In this document: piece after piece, positions 1 through 8,533 of the stretch
How the letters are laid out: every line of letters begins with the position of its first letter
Numbering within the stretch: the first letter of the stretch is position 1
Assembly: GCA_963715055.1 (NCBI GenBank)
Contig: CAVQRB010000006.1
Coordinates: 310,001 to 374,000, forward strand
DNA: 64,000 bases
Direction: 5' to 3'
Source: CAVQRB01 sp963715055
GTDB taxonomy: Bacteria; Pseudomonadota; Alphaproteobacteria; Rhodobacterales; Rhodobacteraceae
The notes under the pieces: model-generated
What the model was told of the DNA's origin: nothing
The model's database searches: none
What the model saw: the letters and a program-made list of their open reading frames with translations, nothing else
Position numbers and translations under genes: made by a program

Positions 1-2
1 AG

Positions 3-83
3 GCGTTGGGACTGGTGCGCGGGGTTTCATTGGCGGCAGATGCCTTGCGCCTCTTGGCCGCCGAGGCGTCCGGTACGCGCTGA
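3..83 (+). CDS. C-terminal end of an unidentified protein (cut by window edge)
   Basis: An open frame runs in from the left edge and stops at TGA 81-83. The 26 visible residues are Ala/Leu rich and end in LRLLAAEASGTR, which is alphaproteobacterial in composition but not diagnostic. It would be the gene just upstream of pssA on the same strand. The other two forward frames look less protein-like, but with so little sequence the call rests on composition only. Confidence 0.3.
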   Translation, partial: ALGLVRGVSLAADALRLLAAEASGTR

Positions 84-324
84 GATAGCGAAGTGTTTTC
101 GGAACTCCGGTCACGTCTGATGTGTTTACCCGCTACCAACGTATTTTTGCGACAAGGATGCTGCATCGCGCCGTATTTCAGGGTTCCCAATCCAGTGGTA
201 CGGCGGGCGGACGCGACGCCAATTGCGCTCGATCAGTGGGGTAATGGATTGTTGATGGCCGAACAGCGCTGTATGGAAGGTGCAAGGCGTGAGTGCGAAA
301 TCCACTATGGCCGTTCGATGGGAA

Positions 325-1146
325 ATGGATGAGACCGTGACAAAGCCCAAACTCGTCTCTAGGCAGCAAGACAGCACCGGAGCCATGGATGTGCAGGACC
401 CTGCCGCGCCGGGCAGGATCAAACTGCGCCATGTCGTGCCCAGCCTGGTGACCGTTTTCGCGATCTGCTCAGGGCTGACCTCGGTCAGGATGAGTATCGA
501 AGGCAACATGCAAGCCGCTTTGTATCTCATTGTTCTGGCTGTGTTTCTCGATGCGGCGGATGGCAAGATCGCGCGCTATCTCGAATCCGCCAGCCCGTTT
601 GGCGCGGAACTCGACACGCTCGCGGATTTCTTCAATTTCGGCATTGCCCCGGGGATTCTGATCTACAATGCTTTCTATGACTCGTCAGGCTTTGTGAACA
701 TCGGCTGGCTGAGTTGCCTCGTCCTTGCGGTCTGTTGTGCGCTCAGGCTTGCGCGCTTCAACGTATCCCTTGGCGATCCGCCCAACCCGCCGGGCAACAA
801 GGAATATTTCGTGGGCGTTCCGGCCCCGGCACTGGCCTGCCTTGCCCTGATGCCGGTGTTTCTCAGTGTCGTGGGCTGGATGGACGCGAGCCGCTACGAG
901 TATCTGATCGCGATCTACGTGATTCTGATGGGACTCCTCGCGATCAGCACCATTCCGACCTTCTCGATCAAGCACGCCTCCATAAGCCGCCGGTTGCTGC
1001 CGATGTTCATCGTCGGCGCGGTGATCGTGGTGATCTGCCTTGTGGTCTACCCCTGGCAAACGCTGATCTTCGCCAATATCCTCTATCTCTGTTCGCTGCC
1101 GTTCTCCTTCCTGCAGCAACGCCGCGCGATCTCGCGAGCCCGGTAA
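325..1146 (+). CDS. pssA: CDP-diacylglycerol--serine O-phosphatidyltransferase
   Basis: This inner-membrane enzyme makes phosphatidylserine from CDP-diacylglycerol and L-serine, the first committed step to phosphatidylethanolamine. The CDP-alcohol phosphatidyltransferase signature DG-x2-AR-x8-G-x3-D-x3-D is complete (DGKIARYLESASPFGAELD followed by TLAD). About six to eight hydrophobic helices fill the rest, and the tail is basic. psd, which acts next in the pathway, follows on the same strand after 178 bp in which I see no gene. The start is uncertain: ATG 280, 307, 325 and 385 are all in frame. None has a convincing ribosome site, although 385 has GGAG close by. The family call is firm; the N-terminus is not. 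Confidence 0.93.
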   Translation: MDETVTKPKLVSRQQDSTGAMDVQDPAAPGRIKLRHVVPSLVTVFAICSGLTSVRMSIEGNMQAALYLIVLAVFLDAADGKIARYLESASPFGAELDTLADFFNFGIAPGILIYNAFYDSSGFVNIGWLSCLVLAVCCALRLARFNVSLGDPPNPPGNKEYFVGVPAPALACLALMPVFLSVVGWMDASRYEYLIAIYVILMGLLAISTIPTFSIKHASISRRLLPMFIVGAVIVVICLVVYPWQTLIFANILYLCSLPFSFLQQRRAISRAR

Positions 1147-1324
1147 CGCGTCGCCAGGCAGACCTCGCGTATCGGGAGGTGGCAGAAAGGCAAGCGTTCC
1201 GGCATTGTGCTTGGGCGCTTTTCAGGCTACCGCCACTGCTGCAGAGCGGTGAGAGGAACCTTGCGTTTTTCGGACGACCTCTGCGACCACGACGCGAAAA
1301 AAGTGAAGAAAGCGGGTCAGACCC

Positions 1325-2017
1325 ATGAATATGCTGAAGATCGTGGCGGTGCCGATGCACCGTGAAGGCGTCAAGTTCGTGGCGATCTTCGCTGCCGTGT
1401 CGGTGCTTCTTGGCTTCTTGTGGGAACCGCTTTTCTGGCTCGGTCTGGTGCTGACGGTCTGGTGCTACTATTTCTTCCGCGATCCCATGCGCGCCGTTCC
1501 GCAGGACGACCGACTGGTCATCTCGCCCGCCGACGGGGTCGTGTCGCTGATCTCCGATGTGCTCCCACCGCAGGAGCTCGATCTCGGTGACCGCCCCCTG
1601 ACACGGGTGTCGGTTTTCATGAACGTCTTCAATTGCCATGTGAATCGTGCGCCCGTGGCCGGCAGGGTGACCCGGATCGCCTATCACAAGGGCAAATTCG
1701 TCAATGCCTCGCTCGACAAGGCCAGCGAACACAACGAACGCAACGGTCTGACCATCGAGATGCCGGGTGGTGCGCGGATCGGCGTGGTCCAGATCGCGGG
1801 GCTCGTGGCGCGCCGGATCGTCTGTTTCGTCAAGGAAGGCGATCCGCTGGACGCCGGGGCCCGTTTCGGGCTCATCCGATTTGGCAGCAGGCTCGATATC
1901 TACCTGCCCGAAGGCGTGTCTCCATTGGTTTCGGTCGGGCAAACTTCGGTCGCGGGTGAGACCATACTCGCCGATCTGTCCCACCCCAACGAGCACAGGG
2001 TCGCGAAGCAGATCTGA
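1325..2017 (+). CDS. psd: Phosphatidylserine decarboxylase proenzyme
   Basis: This enzyme decarboxylates phosphatidylserine to phosphatidylethanolamine. It is made as a proenzyme that cleaves itself at a Gly-Ser bond, and the new N-terminal Ser becomes the pyruvoyl cofactor. Here the RFGLIRFGSR motif places the cleavage at about G187-S188 of 230 residues. The short form without the long E. coli N-terminus is the alphaproteobacterial type. One or two membrane helices lie at residues 17-48, followed by FRDP and the SPADG motif around residue 70. It sits downstream of pssA, so both steps of the pathway are adjacent. The ATG at 1325 fits the length of the family. Confidence 0.95.
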   Translation: MNMLKIVAVPMHREGVKFVAIFAAVSVLLGFLWEPLFWLGLVLTVWCYYFFRDPMRAVPQDDRLVISPADGVVSLISDVLPPQELDLGDRPLTRVSVFMNVFNCHVNRAPVAGRVTRIAYHKGKFVNASLDKASEHNERNGLTIEMPGGARIGVVQIAGLVARRIVCFVKEGDPLDAGARFGLIRFGSRLDIYLPEGVSPLVSVGQTSVAGETILADLSHPNEHRVAKQI

Positions 2018-2040
2018 TCGTTCGAAGGCGTGCCGCGTGA

Positions 2041-2667
2041 TCAGCCGATAAACGTGAAATCAGAAGGCGCGGAGTCCCGCGCGATCAATAGGGCGTTGAC
2101 GAGATCATTGCTTTCCGTGCGCCGCACGGCTTCCGCCTGATCATGGCCCAGTGCCAGCCATCTCCGGATCAGCCGCTCGCGCAGAACCTCGGGCGGCGGA
2201 TTGAGGGCGACACTGATGTCCCAGAGGGCCGCGAGATCCTGCCAGACCGGTGCGCGCAGCATCAGGTAGTTGCCTTCGACCACGACGGTATCGCAGGTTT
2301 CGGCGATACGTCCGGCGCCTGCGATCGCGCAGTCCATGGTGCGGTCGAAGACCGGGTGAATCACCTCACCTGGGCTACTGGCGCGCGCCAATGTCGTGGC
2401 AAAGCCGGCCACGTCGAAGGTTTCGGGTGCGCCCTTGCGGGCCCGCAGCCCGCGCAGGTCGAGGATGCGGTTGTCGAGGTGAAACCCGTCCATCGGCAGA
2501 ACGCAGCTCTCGGTTCCGGCGGCGCTGAGGGCAGCGGCGAGATCGGCGGCGAGGGTGGTCTTGCCGCTTGCGGGCGGCCCGACAAGGGCGACCAGCTTAC
2601 GGTGACCGTGTCTGCCGGCGCCGGAGACCGCCTCGATTACTTGCTCCAACCCGTTGAGGCTCTGCAT
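2041..2667 (-). CDS. frcK: Nucleoside/sugar kinase-like P-loop protein of the fructose ABC operon (FrcK-like)
   Basis: A 208-residue P-loop kinase of the uridine kinase/pantothenate kinase fold. The Walker A is GPPASGKTT near residue 30, and a DGFHLDNR-type motif follows about 40 residues later. It is the last gene of a four-gene operon and overlaps the ATPase gene by one base (TGATG). The gene order binding protein-permease-ATPase-kinase is that of frcBCAK in Sinorhizobium meliloti, where FrcK is a kinase-like protein of uncertain role in fructose uptake. Whether it phosphorylates the imported sugar cannot be seen from sequence. Confidence 0.8.
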   Translation of the reverse strand: MQSLNGLEQVIEAVSGAGRHGHRKLVALVGPPASGKTTLAADLAAALSAAGTESCVLPMDGFHLDNRILDLRGLRARKGAPETFDVAGFATTLARASSPGEVIHPVFDRTMDCAIAGAGRIAETCDTVVVEGNYLMLRAPVWQDLAALWDISVALNPPPEVLRERLIRRWLALGHDQAEAVRRTESNDLVNALLIARDSAPSDFTFIG

Positions 2668-3440
2668 CAGGCGACAAGCTCCGCCGGTGGCTCCATCGCG
2701 CCGGTCATCAGGGCCACGGCGTCGGACATGCTGTGATCCTTGGGATCGATGACGCAGAGCCGCTTGCCAAGACGGTGGATGTGGATGCGGTCGGCAACCT
2801 CGAAGACATGCGGCATGTTGTGGCTGATCAGGATGATCGGGATGCCCCGCGCGCGCACATCCTGGATGAGCTCCAGGACCTTGCGCGATTCCTTGACGCC
2901 CAGAGCGGCCGTCGGTTCGTCGAGGATGATCACCTTGGAACCGAAGGCCGCCGCACGCGCCACGGCGACGCCCTGCCGCTGGCCGCCCGAGAGCGTTTCC
3001 ACCGCCTGGTTGATGTTCTGGATCGTCATCAACCCCAGTTCGGAAAGCTTCTCGCGGGCGAATTTCTCCATCGCCGGCCGGTCGAGCTGGCGCAGGACCT
3101 TGCCCATGAACCCGGTTTTGCGGATTTCGCGCCCCATGAAGATGTTGTCCGCAATCGAGAGTGCGGGCGACATCGCCAGCGTCTGGTAGACGGTTTCGAT
3201 GCCGACGTTGCGCGCGTCGATGGGCGAGGTGAAGGAGACCTTCCTGCCTTCGAGGAAGACCTCACCCTCATCCGGGATGACCGCGCCCGAGACCGCCTTG
3301 ATCAGCGAGGATTTTCCCGCCCCGTTGTCTCCGATGACGGCGAGGATTTCGCCGGGGTAGAGGTCGAAGTCGCAGTTGTCGATCGCCGTGACCTTGCCGT
3401 AGCGTTTGACCAGGTTGCGGCCCTTGAGAATGGGTTCCAT
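2667..3440 (-). CDS. frcA: Sugar ABC transporter ATP-binding protein (FrcA-like)
   Basis: A single-domain ABC ATPase of about 257 residues that powers sugar import. It has Walker A GDNGAGKSS, signature LSGGQRQ, Walker B VIILDEP and a following switch His (ILISHN). The start is the ATG at 3440, whose A is shared with the TGA of the permease gene (TGATG). A longer upstream frame exists but lies inside the permease gene. A single-domain ATPase, rather than the duplicated type of RbsA, fits the Frc family. Its partners are the permease upstream and the periplasmic binding protein. Confidence 0.9.
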   Translation of the reverse strand: MEPILKGRNLVKRYGKVTAIDNCDFDLYPGEILAVIGDNGAGKSSLIKAVSGAVIPDEGEVFLEGRKVSFTSPIDARNVGIETVYQTLAMSPALSIADNIFMGREIRKTGFMGKVLRQLDRPAMEKFAREKLSELGLMTIQNINQAVETLSGGQRQGVAVARAAAFGSKVIILDEPTAALGVKESRKVLELIQDVRARGIPIILISHNMPHVFEVADRIHIHRLGKRLCVIDPKDHSMSDAVALMTGAMEPPAELVA

Positions 3441-4501
3441 CAGACTGACACCTTTCTGATCCATTGATCCACGGCGACGGCCGCGATGATGAGCGCGCCG
3501 ATCAGCAGGTAGGTCCATTGCGCGTCCGCGCCCAGAAGGCGCAGGCCCAAGGTGAAGACGCCGACGATCAGCGCGCCGAACATCATCCCCATGATCGAGC
3601 CGCGCCCGCCGAAGAGGGAGATGCCGCCGATCACCACGGCGGTGATGCTTTCGATGTTTGCCAACTGCCCGGAGGTCGGCGAGACCGAGCCGATGCGCCC
3701 GATCAGGGCCCAGCCCGCGAAGGCGCAGATGATGCCCGAGAGCACGTAGACCGAGATCAGCGTGCCGCGCACATTGACGCCGGAAAGCGCCGCCGCATCC
3801 GGGTCATCGCCCACGGCATAGACGTGACGACCCCATGCGGTTTGCCGCAGCACGTAGGCCAGGACGAAGACCAGCGCGATGAAGAAGATCACGCCATAGG
3901 TGAAGACCGCGCCGCCGATGGTGAATTTCTCGCCGAAGAGTTGCAGCAGAGGGGCCTGTTCGGCGATTTCCTGGCTGCGGATGGTTTCATTGGCGGAGTA
4001 GAGGAAATTGGTGGCCAGGATGATCTGCCACATGCCGAGCGTCACGATGAAGGGCGGCAGTTTCATGACCGCCACCAGCCAGCCGTTGATGTAGCCGCAG
4101 ATCGCGCCGCAGGCGAGGCCGCAGGCCACGGCGATTTCCGGCGGCAGGCCATAGCGGAAGGTGAACTGGCCCATGACGACCGAACTCAGCACCATGATCG
4201 CGCCCACTGAAAGATCGATGCCGGCGGTCAGGATGACCAGCGACTGTGCTGCTCCCACGATGCCGACGATGGCGACTTGTTGCAGGATCAGCGTCAGGGC
4301 GAAAGGCGAGAAGAACTTGGAGCCCAGAAGCGCGCCGAAGATGGCGATCGACAGGAGCAGAACGATCAGTGGCACCAAGGATGGCGTGACGTGCAGGGCA
4401 TGTTGAAAACGGCTGAGGCCAGAGCGTCTGGTCTGCGCGAATTCCGCGACCGCTTGCGGGCTTTTCGCGGCGGCGGCTTCGTAATCCTCGGTCTTGGACA
4501 T
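3440..4501 (-). CDS. frcC: Sugar ABC transporter permease (FrcC-like)
   Basis: An inner-membrane permease of the ribose/xylose/fructose ABC family with eight or more hydrophobic segments. It carries the family motif around AAQSLVILTAGIDLSVGAIM and a C-terminal GGRGSIMG motif. The start at 4501 (MSKTEDYE) is preferred over an ATG seven codons upstream because GGGAG lies about 6 nt before it. An N-terminal cytoplasmic stretch of about 45 residues comes before the first helix. It is followed with one-base overlap by the ATPase gene, and preceded by an intercistronic hairpin after frcB. Confidence 0.9.
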   Translation of the reverse strand: MSKTEDYEAAAAKSPQAVAEFAQTRRSGLSRFQHALHVTPSLVPLIVLLLSIAIFGALLGSKFFSPFALTLILQQVAIVGIVGAAQSLVILTAGIDLSVGAIMVLSSVVMGQFTFRYGLPPEIAVACGLACGAICGYINGWLVAVMKLPPFIVTLGMWQIILATNFLYSANETIRSQEIAEQAPLLQLFGEKFTIGGAVFTYGVIFFIALVFVLAYVLRQTAWGRHVYAVGDDPDAAALSGVNVRGTLISVYVLSGIICAFAGWALIGRIGSVSPTSGQLANIESITAVVIGGISLFGGRGSIMGMMFGALIVGVFTLGLRLLGADAQWTYLLIGALIIAAVAVDQWIRKVSV

Positions 4502-4531
4502 GGAAGGCTCCCTTCCGGGCATGTGAAAAGA

Positions 4532-4562
4532 GAAGGGGGCGGGCCTGAACCACGCCCCCTTG
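4532..4562 (-). terminator. Intercistronic hairpin between frcB and frcC
   Basis: Nine-base arms AAGGGGGCG (4533-4541) and CGCCCCCTT (4553-4561) pair perfectly around an 11-base loop. A pyrimidine-rich TCTCTTTT run follows on the minus strand. It lies in the 83-base gap between the binding-protein gene and the permease gene. Such hairpins often cause partial termination or protect the upstream mRNA, so that binding protein is made in excess over the membrane parts. That role is inferred. Confidence 0.6.
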
Positions 4563-4584
4563 CGTTTTCGGGATCAGCAGGCGC

Positions 4585-5598
4585 TTAGCCCCAGCAGAGT
4601 TCGGTGCCTTTCACCGTGTCGATGCTGGCCAGACCTTCCACCGGCTTGTCCGTCACCAGCGACACGCCGGTGTCGAAGAAGTCCTTGCCGGGGGTTGGTG
4701 CGGGCTTGGTGCCGTCCTTGGCCCAGGCGGCAATCGCCTCGATGCCCTTGGAGGCCATCAGGAGCGGATATTGCTGCGAGGTGGCACCGATCACGCCGTC
4801 CTTGACGTTCTGGACGCCGGGGCAGCCGCCGTCGACGGAGACGATCAGCACGTCGTTCTCGCGGCCAAAGGCTTTCAGCGCCTCATAGGCACCGGCGGCG
4901 GCCGGTTCGTTGATCGTGTAGACGACATTGATCTCGGGGTCCTTTGCAAGAAGGTTCTCCATCGCCTTGCGGCCGCCTTCCTCGTTGCCCGCCGTCACGT
5001 CATTGCCGACGATGCGCGGGTCGGTCTCATCGCCCCATTTGCTGGGATCGCCGATATCAATACCGAAGCCGGTGAGGAAACCCTGATCGCGCAGAACGCC
5101 TACCGTGGGCTGGCTCACCGCGAGATCGAGCATGGCGATCTTGGCATTGGCAGCTTCCGCACCAAGGGTGGCTGCGGCCCACTGTCCGATCAACTCGCCC
5201 GCAAGGAAATTATCGGTCGCGAAGGTCGCATCCGCGGCGTCGATCGGGTTCAGCGGCGTGTCGAGCGCGATCACCACCAACCCGGCATCCCGCGCCTGCT
5301 GCACGGAGGATACGATGGAAGAGGTGTCGGATGCGGTCAGCAGGATGCCCTTGGCACCATCTGCGATGCAGGTCTCGATGGCGGCCACCTGGGTCTCATG
5401 GTCGCCGTCGACCTTGCCCGCGAAGGACTTGAGCGTGATGCCCAGTTCCGCAGCCTTCGCCTCGGCACCTTCCTTCATCTTCACGAAGAAGGGGTTGGTA
5501 TCGGTCTTGGTGATCAGGCAGGCGGAAATGTCTTGAGCCATCGCCGTCCCCGTCAGGCCGGCAAGTGCCACGGCCGTCGTCGCCATCAGTTTCTTCAT
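4585..5598 (-). CDS. frcB: Periplasmic sugar-binding protein of ABC transporter (FrcB-like)
   Basis: A type I periplasmic binding protein of the ribose/fructose group, 337 residues. A signal peptide covers about residues 1-22 (MKKLMATTAVALAGLTGTAM, cleaved after AMA). It has the family start DISACLITKTDTNPFF, then ETQVAAIETCIADGAKGILL and the second-lobe motif VVYTINEPAAAGAYEAL. The start at 5598 is set by GGGAGG about 7 nt upstream; a longer frame to 5649 has no such site. It is the first gene of the frcBCAK operon, divergent from the ROK regulator. Fructose as substrate is inferred from operon order, and ribose or another monosaccharide cannot be excluded. Confidence 0.9.
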   Translation of the reverse strand: MKKLMATTAVALAGLTGTAMAQDISACLITKTDTNPFFVKMKEGAEAKAAELGITLKSFAGKVDGDHETQVAAIETCIADGAKGILLTASDTSSIVSSVQQARDAGLVVIALDTPLNPIDAADATFATDNFLAGELIGQWAAATLGAEAANAKIAMLDLAVSQPTVGVLRDQGFLTGFGIDIGDPSKWGDETDPRIVGNDVTAGNEEGGRKAMENLLAKDPEINVVYTINEPAAAGAYEALKAFGRENDVLIVSVDGGCPGVQNVKDGVIGATSQQYPLLMASKGIEAIAAWAKDGTKPAPTPGKDFFDTGVSLVTDKPVEGLASIDTVKGTELCWG

Positions 5599-5685
5599 GT
5601 CATCCTCCCGAGATGTGAATTCGTCGTTGAACCGTTGCCTTGGTGGCATCGTGTCCGTTCATAAAGCAGTGATTCTCGCATTACG

Positions 5686-5718
5686 TCAATTAATAATTAA
5701 ACTTGATTTATTAATTGA
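5686..5718. promoter_or_regulatory. Palindromic operator between frcB and the ROK regulator
   Basis: A perfect inverted repeat has 11-base arms TCAATTAATAA (5686-5696) and TTATTAATTGA (5708-5718) separated by 11 bases. The half-site centres are therefore 22 bases apart, two helical turns. It is almost pure AT in a GC-rich region. Its position midway between the divergent frcB and regulator genes makes it the likely binding site of the dimeric ROK repressor. Confidence 0.75.
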
Positions 5719-5763
5719 AAGCTGCTTCCTTTTAGCAGGATAGCGGAAGGTGAACCGGAGATC

Positions 5764-6960
5764 ATGGACGATGGGCTGATCAGGCCGCTGAGCAACGGCG
5801 TCAATCAGAGCGGTGTGCGCGATTACAACGAGCGCCTGCTGTTGACCCTGTTGCAGCGGGGCGGGGCGATCCCCGGCAGCGATCTGGCGCGGGTCGCCGG
5901 GCTCTCGCCGCAGACCGTCTCGGTGATCCTGCGCAAGCTCGAAAAGGACGGGTTGCTCGACCGCGGCGCGCCGACCAAGGGTAAGGTCGGCAAACCGTCG
6001 GTGCCGATGCGGCTCGCGGCGGACGGGGTGCTGTCGATCGGGCTCAAGATCGGGCGACGCTCGGCGGATATCGTGCTCATGGACTTTCTCGGCACCATCC
6101 GGACGCAGCGGACCACGACCTATGCCTATCCGATGCCCGATCTCATCCTGGAGTTCCTGCGCGACGGGTTGAGCGACATGCTGGCACCCTTGTCCGCTGC
6201 CGAGGAGGCGCGGATCTGCGGCCTGGGCGTTGCAGCACCATTCGAGCTCTGGCACTGGAACGACAAGGTGGGCGCACCGGAGACCGAGTTCCACCTCTGG
6301 AAGGACATCGGTTTTGCGGAGCTTGTGGCCAGCGTCACCGATCTGCCTGTCTCCGCCATGAACGACGCCACCGCCGCCTGCCAGGCGGAACATGTTTTCG
6401 GGCGCGGCAAGGAGTTTCGCGATTTCGCTTATTTCTACATCGGGGCTTTCATCGGTGGCGGGATCGTTCTCAATCATTCGCTCTACGAAGGACAGCACAA
6501 GAACGCGGGCGCTTTTGGTCCGATGCGCAGCATCGGCGCGGATGGACGGCCTGCGCAGCTGATCGACACGGCATCGCTCTACCTGCTCGAAAACGATATC
6601 ATCGCGGCTGGCCTCACGCGCAGCGCGATCTGGACCCAGCCGCAGGACTGGAGCGGTTTTGCCGCCCTTGCCGATGCCTGGGTATCGCGCACGGCGCTCG
6701 AACTGGCGCGGGCGAGCCTGTCGACCTGCTCGGTCATCGATTTCGAGGCCATTGTCGTGGACGGCGCGGTACCGACGGAAATCAAGCACAGGTTGGTCGA
6801 TCGGATCCGGGAGGAAATCGAGCTGCAGGATCGACGCGGCCTGATTACGCCGCGTGTCGAGGCGGGCGAGGTCGGCATCAACGCCCGCGCCATCGGTGCC
6901 GCCTTTCATCCGGTGTTCGAGCGCTTCCTGCTCAACACGAATGCGAGCCTTCTGTCCTGA
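5764..6960 (+). CDS. frcR: ROK family transcriptional regulator of the fructose operon (FrcR-like)
   Basis: A repressor of the NagC/XylR (ROK) family, 398 residues. An N-terminal winged helix-turn-helix (about residues 20-80, with GSDLARVAGLSPQTVSVIL) is followed by a ROK kinase-like sugar-binding domain. The GIGGG-type loop appears as YIGAFIGGGIVLN, and an acidic residue follows in DATAACQAEHVFG. The classical ROK zinc motif (CGxxGCxE) is not obvious, which is seen in several family members. It is divergent from frcB and shares the palindromic operator, so it probably represses the transporter until a sugar or sugar phosphate binds. ATG 5764 has GGAG upstream. Confidence 0.85.
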   Translation: MDDGLIRPLSNGVNQSGVRDYNERLLLTLLQRGGAIPGSDLARVAGLSPQTVSVILRKLEKDGLLDRGAPTKGKVGKPSVPMRLAADGVLSIGLKIGRRSADIVLMDFLGTIRTQRTTTYAYPMPDLILEFLRDGLSDMLAPLSAAEEARICGLGVAAPFELWHWNDKVGAPETEFHLWKDIGFAELVASVTDLPVSAMNDATAACQAEHVFGRGKEFRDFAYFYIGAFIGGGIVLNHSLYEGQHKNAGAFGPMRSIGADGRPAQLIDTASLYLLENDIIAAGLTRSAIWTQPQDWSGFAALADAWVSRTALELARASLSTCSVIDFEAIVVDGAVPTEIKHRLVDRIREEIELQDRRGLITPRVEAGEVGINARAIGAAFHPVFERFLLNTNASLLS

Positions 6961-6979
6961 GATCGGGCAGTCCGCCCGG

Positions 6980-8533
6980 TCAGCGCTTGTGGATTACCGC
7001 CAGCTGGTCGCGTTTATCCTTCATGAAATCCGCCTGAAACACGAAGCAGCCCGAAATCTCCGGTGCCAGAAGGTCGAAGGCGGCTTTGAGGGTGGGGTCC
7101 GCATGGGTGAAGGCCTTGCCAATCTGAAACCCTCGGAAAAGCGCTGCGGTCTTGGTGAAGCCCTCCCGCTCGATCTCCTTGGGCTGCCAGCGCATGTCCT
7201 CGATGATGTAGAACCCACCCGGCTTCAGCTTCGGGAAAAGATCGACGAAGGCATTCTGCTGATGGTGCGAGGCGTGCGTACCATCGTCGATGATAATGTC
7301 GAGATCGGGCAGGTCTCGGGCCAATTTTTGCAGGCTCTCGCGGGCCTCCATATCGCAGTCGAGGGCGGTGTAGCGGTCCTGTGGCGCACCGCCGCCATGG
7401 CCCAGATTAAGGCCGAAGACGCTGGCCTTCGGGAAATAGTCGAGCCAGACCTGCGCAGACGGCGGCACATCGGTCTCGCCGGCACCCCCCGCGCCGATCT
7501 CCAGAAGGCGGATCGCGCGACGGCGGTAGGGCAGAAACAGCATCTGGTAGAGATCGGTATAGCCGTGTTTCAGGCTGCCGCGCTCCAATCCGTGGCGATC
7601 GGCGATGGGGGTCAGGCTCACTTGCGCCCCTTGTGCGGGCGGGGCCGCCTCAGCTTTCGGATGGATCTCCCGCGTCTTCGGCGGCGGCAGGGGTGCTGCC
7701 TGCGGATCGATGTCATGTTTGACCAGAAGCCGCCCCAGAAGGCTCGTGGGTGCGGGCAGGCCACCTTCGCGCTCCACCAGCCGTGCGCGCATCCGCCGGC
7801 CGTAAAGGTGAATGGAATAGGTGTTTTCCGTCACATGGGCCGAGGTGTCGAGACCGGGCTTGAGCATCAGGCGGCGGTCCTTGAAGCGGAACGGATAGAG
7901 CCCTTCCTGCGGCAGCGCGTATTTGGCCTCACCCGTTTCGTGGAGGAAATGCGTGAGGATATGCGGACCCCAGACACCCCAGGGCTGCTCGCTGGCGTGC
8001 ACGGGCGCCCCTGCGTCGGCCTTTTCCTGCAACTCGCGCCGGTACGTCTCGCCGTACCAGAGGGGAATCGCATATTCGTCCTGCGTGAATTCCAGAATGG
8101 CGTCCAGTGTCGCGCTGTCCTTGGGCAGGCCGAGCACGCCGCTGTTGATGTGCTTGGGCGATTCCCATCCGTAGAAATGCCCGGTAGCCGTTTCGAAAGG
8201 CCGCGCGCAATAGGCGTCGGTATCGGCCCAGATCGTGTCCGCTTCCTCCGCCAGCATCCGGAACCGGAACTTGTCGGCCTGCAGCGCCGGGCTGCCCGCC
8301 TTCTTGTAGGTGAGATGGGTGGTACTGGGCAGGATCAGGTTGGCATCGGCAAGCTCGATCCGGTCGGGGACGTTCTGCAAGGGGCCATAGTGGTAGAGTT
8401 TTACATGATGCCCCGCATCGACGAAGGACTTCAGGCAGAGTTGTTCGAGATAGCTGAGGCTGCCTTCCACCCAGAGGGCGGCGATCTGGTAGTCGCGGCG
8501 CTTGCGGATGGTCGCGGGGGCGGGGATCGTCAT
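6980..8533 (-). CDS. Two-domain protein: DXD glycosyltransferase fused to SAM-dependent methyltransferase
   Basis: The 517-residue product has two parts. Residues 1-260 resemble the DXD-sugar (GT32/capsular) glycosyltransferases, with WVEGSLSYLEQLCLKSFV, the KFRFRMLAEE segment and a WADTDAYC metal-binding motif. A Pro/Ala-rich linker follows. Residues 310-517 form a class I methyltransferase: LLEIGAGG for SAM binding, then DIIIDDGTHASHH and GGFYIIEDM, as in cephalosporin hydroxylase/macrocin O-methyltransferase-like proteins. The fusion suggests a glycan sugar is added and O-methylated by one polypeptide. It overlaps the next gene upstream by four bases (ATGA), so the two are co-translated. 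The acceptor is unknown. The gene converges with the ROK regulator gene. Confidence 0.75.
   Translation of the reverse strand: MTIPAPATIRKRRDYQIAALWVEGSLSYLEQLCLKSFVDAGHHVKLYHYGPLQNVPDRIELADANLILPSTTHLTYKKAGSPALQADKFRFRMLAEEADTIWADTDAYCARPFETATGHFYGWESPKHINSGVLGLPKDSATLDAILEFTQDEYAIPLWYGETYRRELQEKADAGAPVHASEQPWGVWGPHILTHFLHETGEAKYALPQEGLYPFRFKDRRLMLKPGLDTSAHVTENTYSIHLYGRRMRARLVEREGGLPAPTSLLGRLLVKHDIDPQAAPLPPPKTREIHPKAEAAPPAQGAQVSLTPIADRHGLERGSLKHGYTDLYQMLFLPYRRRAIRLLEIGAGGAGETDVPPSAQVWLDYFPKASVFGLNLGHGGGAPQDRYTALDCDMEARESLQKLARDLPDLDIIIDDGTHASHHQQNAFVDLFPKLKPGGFYIIEDMRWQPKEIEREGFTKTAALFRGFQIGKAFTHADPTLKAAFDLLAPEISGCFVFQADFMKDKRDQLAVIHKR

Noticed and set aside
1007..1996. Long minus-strand open frame of 329 codons across pssA and psd
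   Set aside because: It lies opposite two well-supported genes, has no recognisable motif and is rich in His, Arg and Asp, as expected from the antisense of GC-rich coding sequence.
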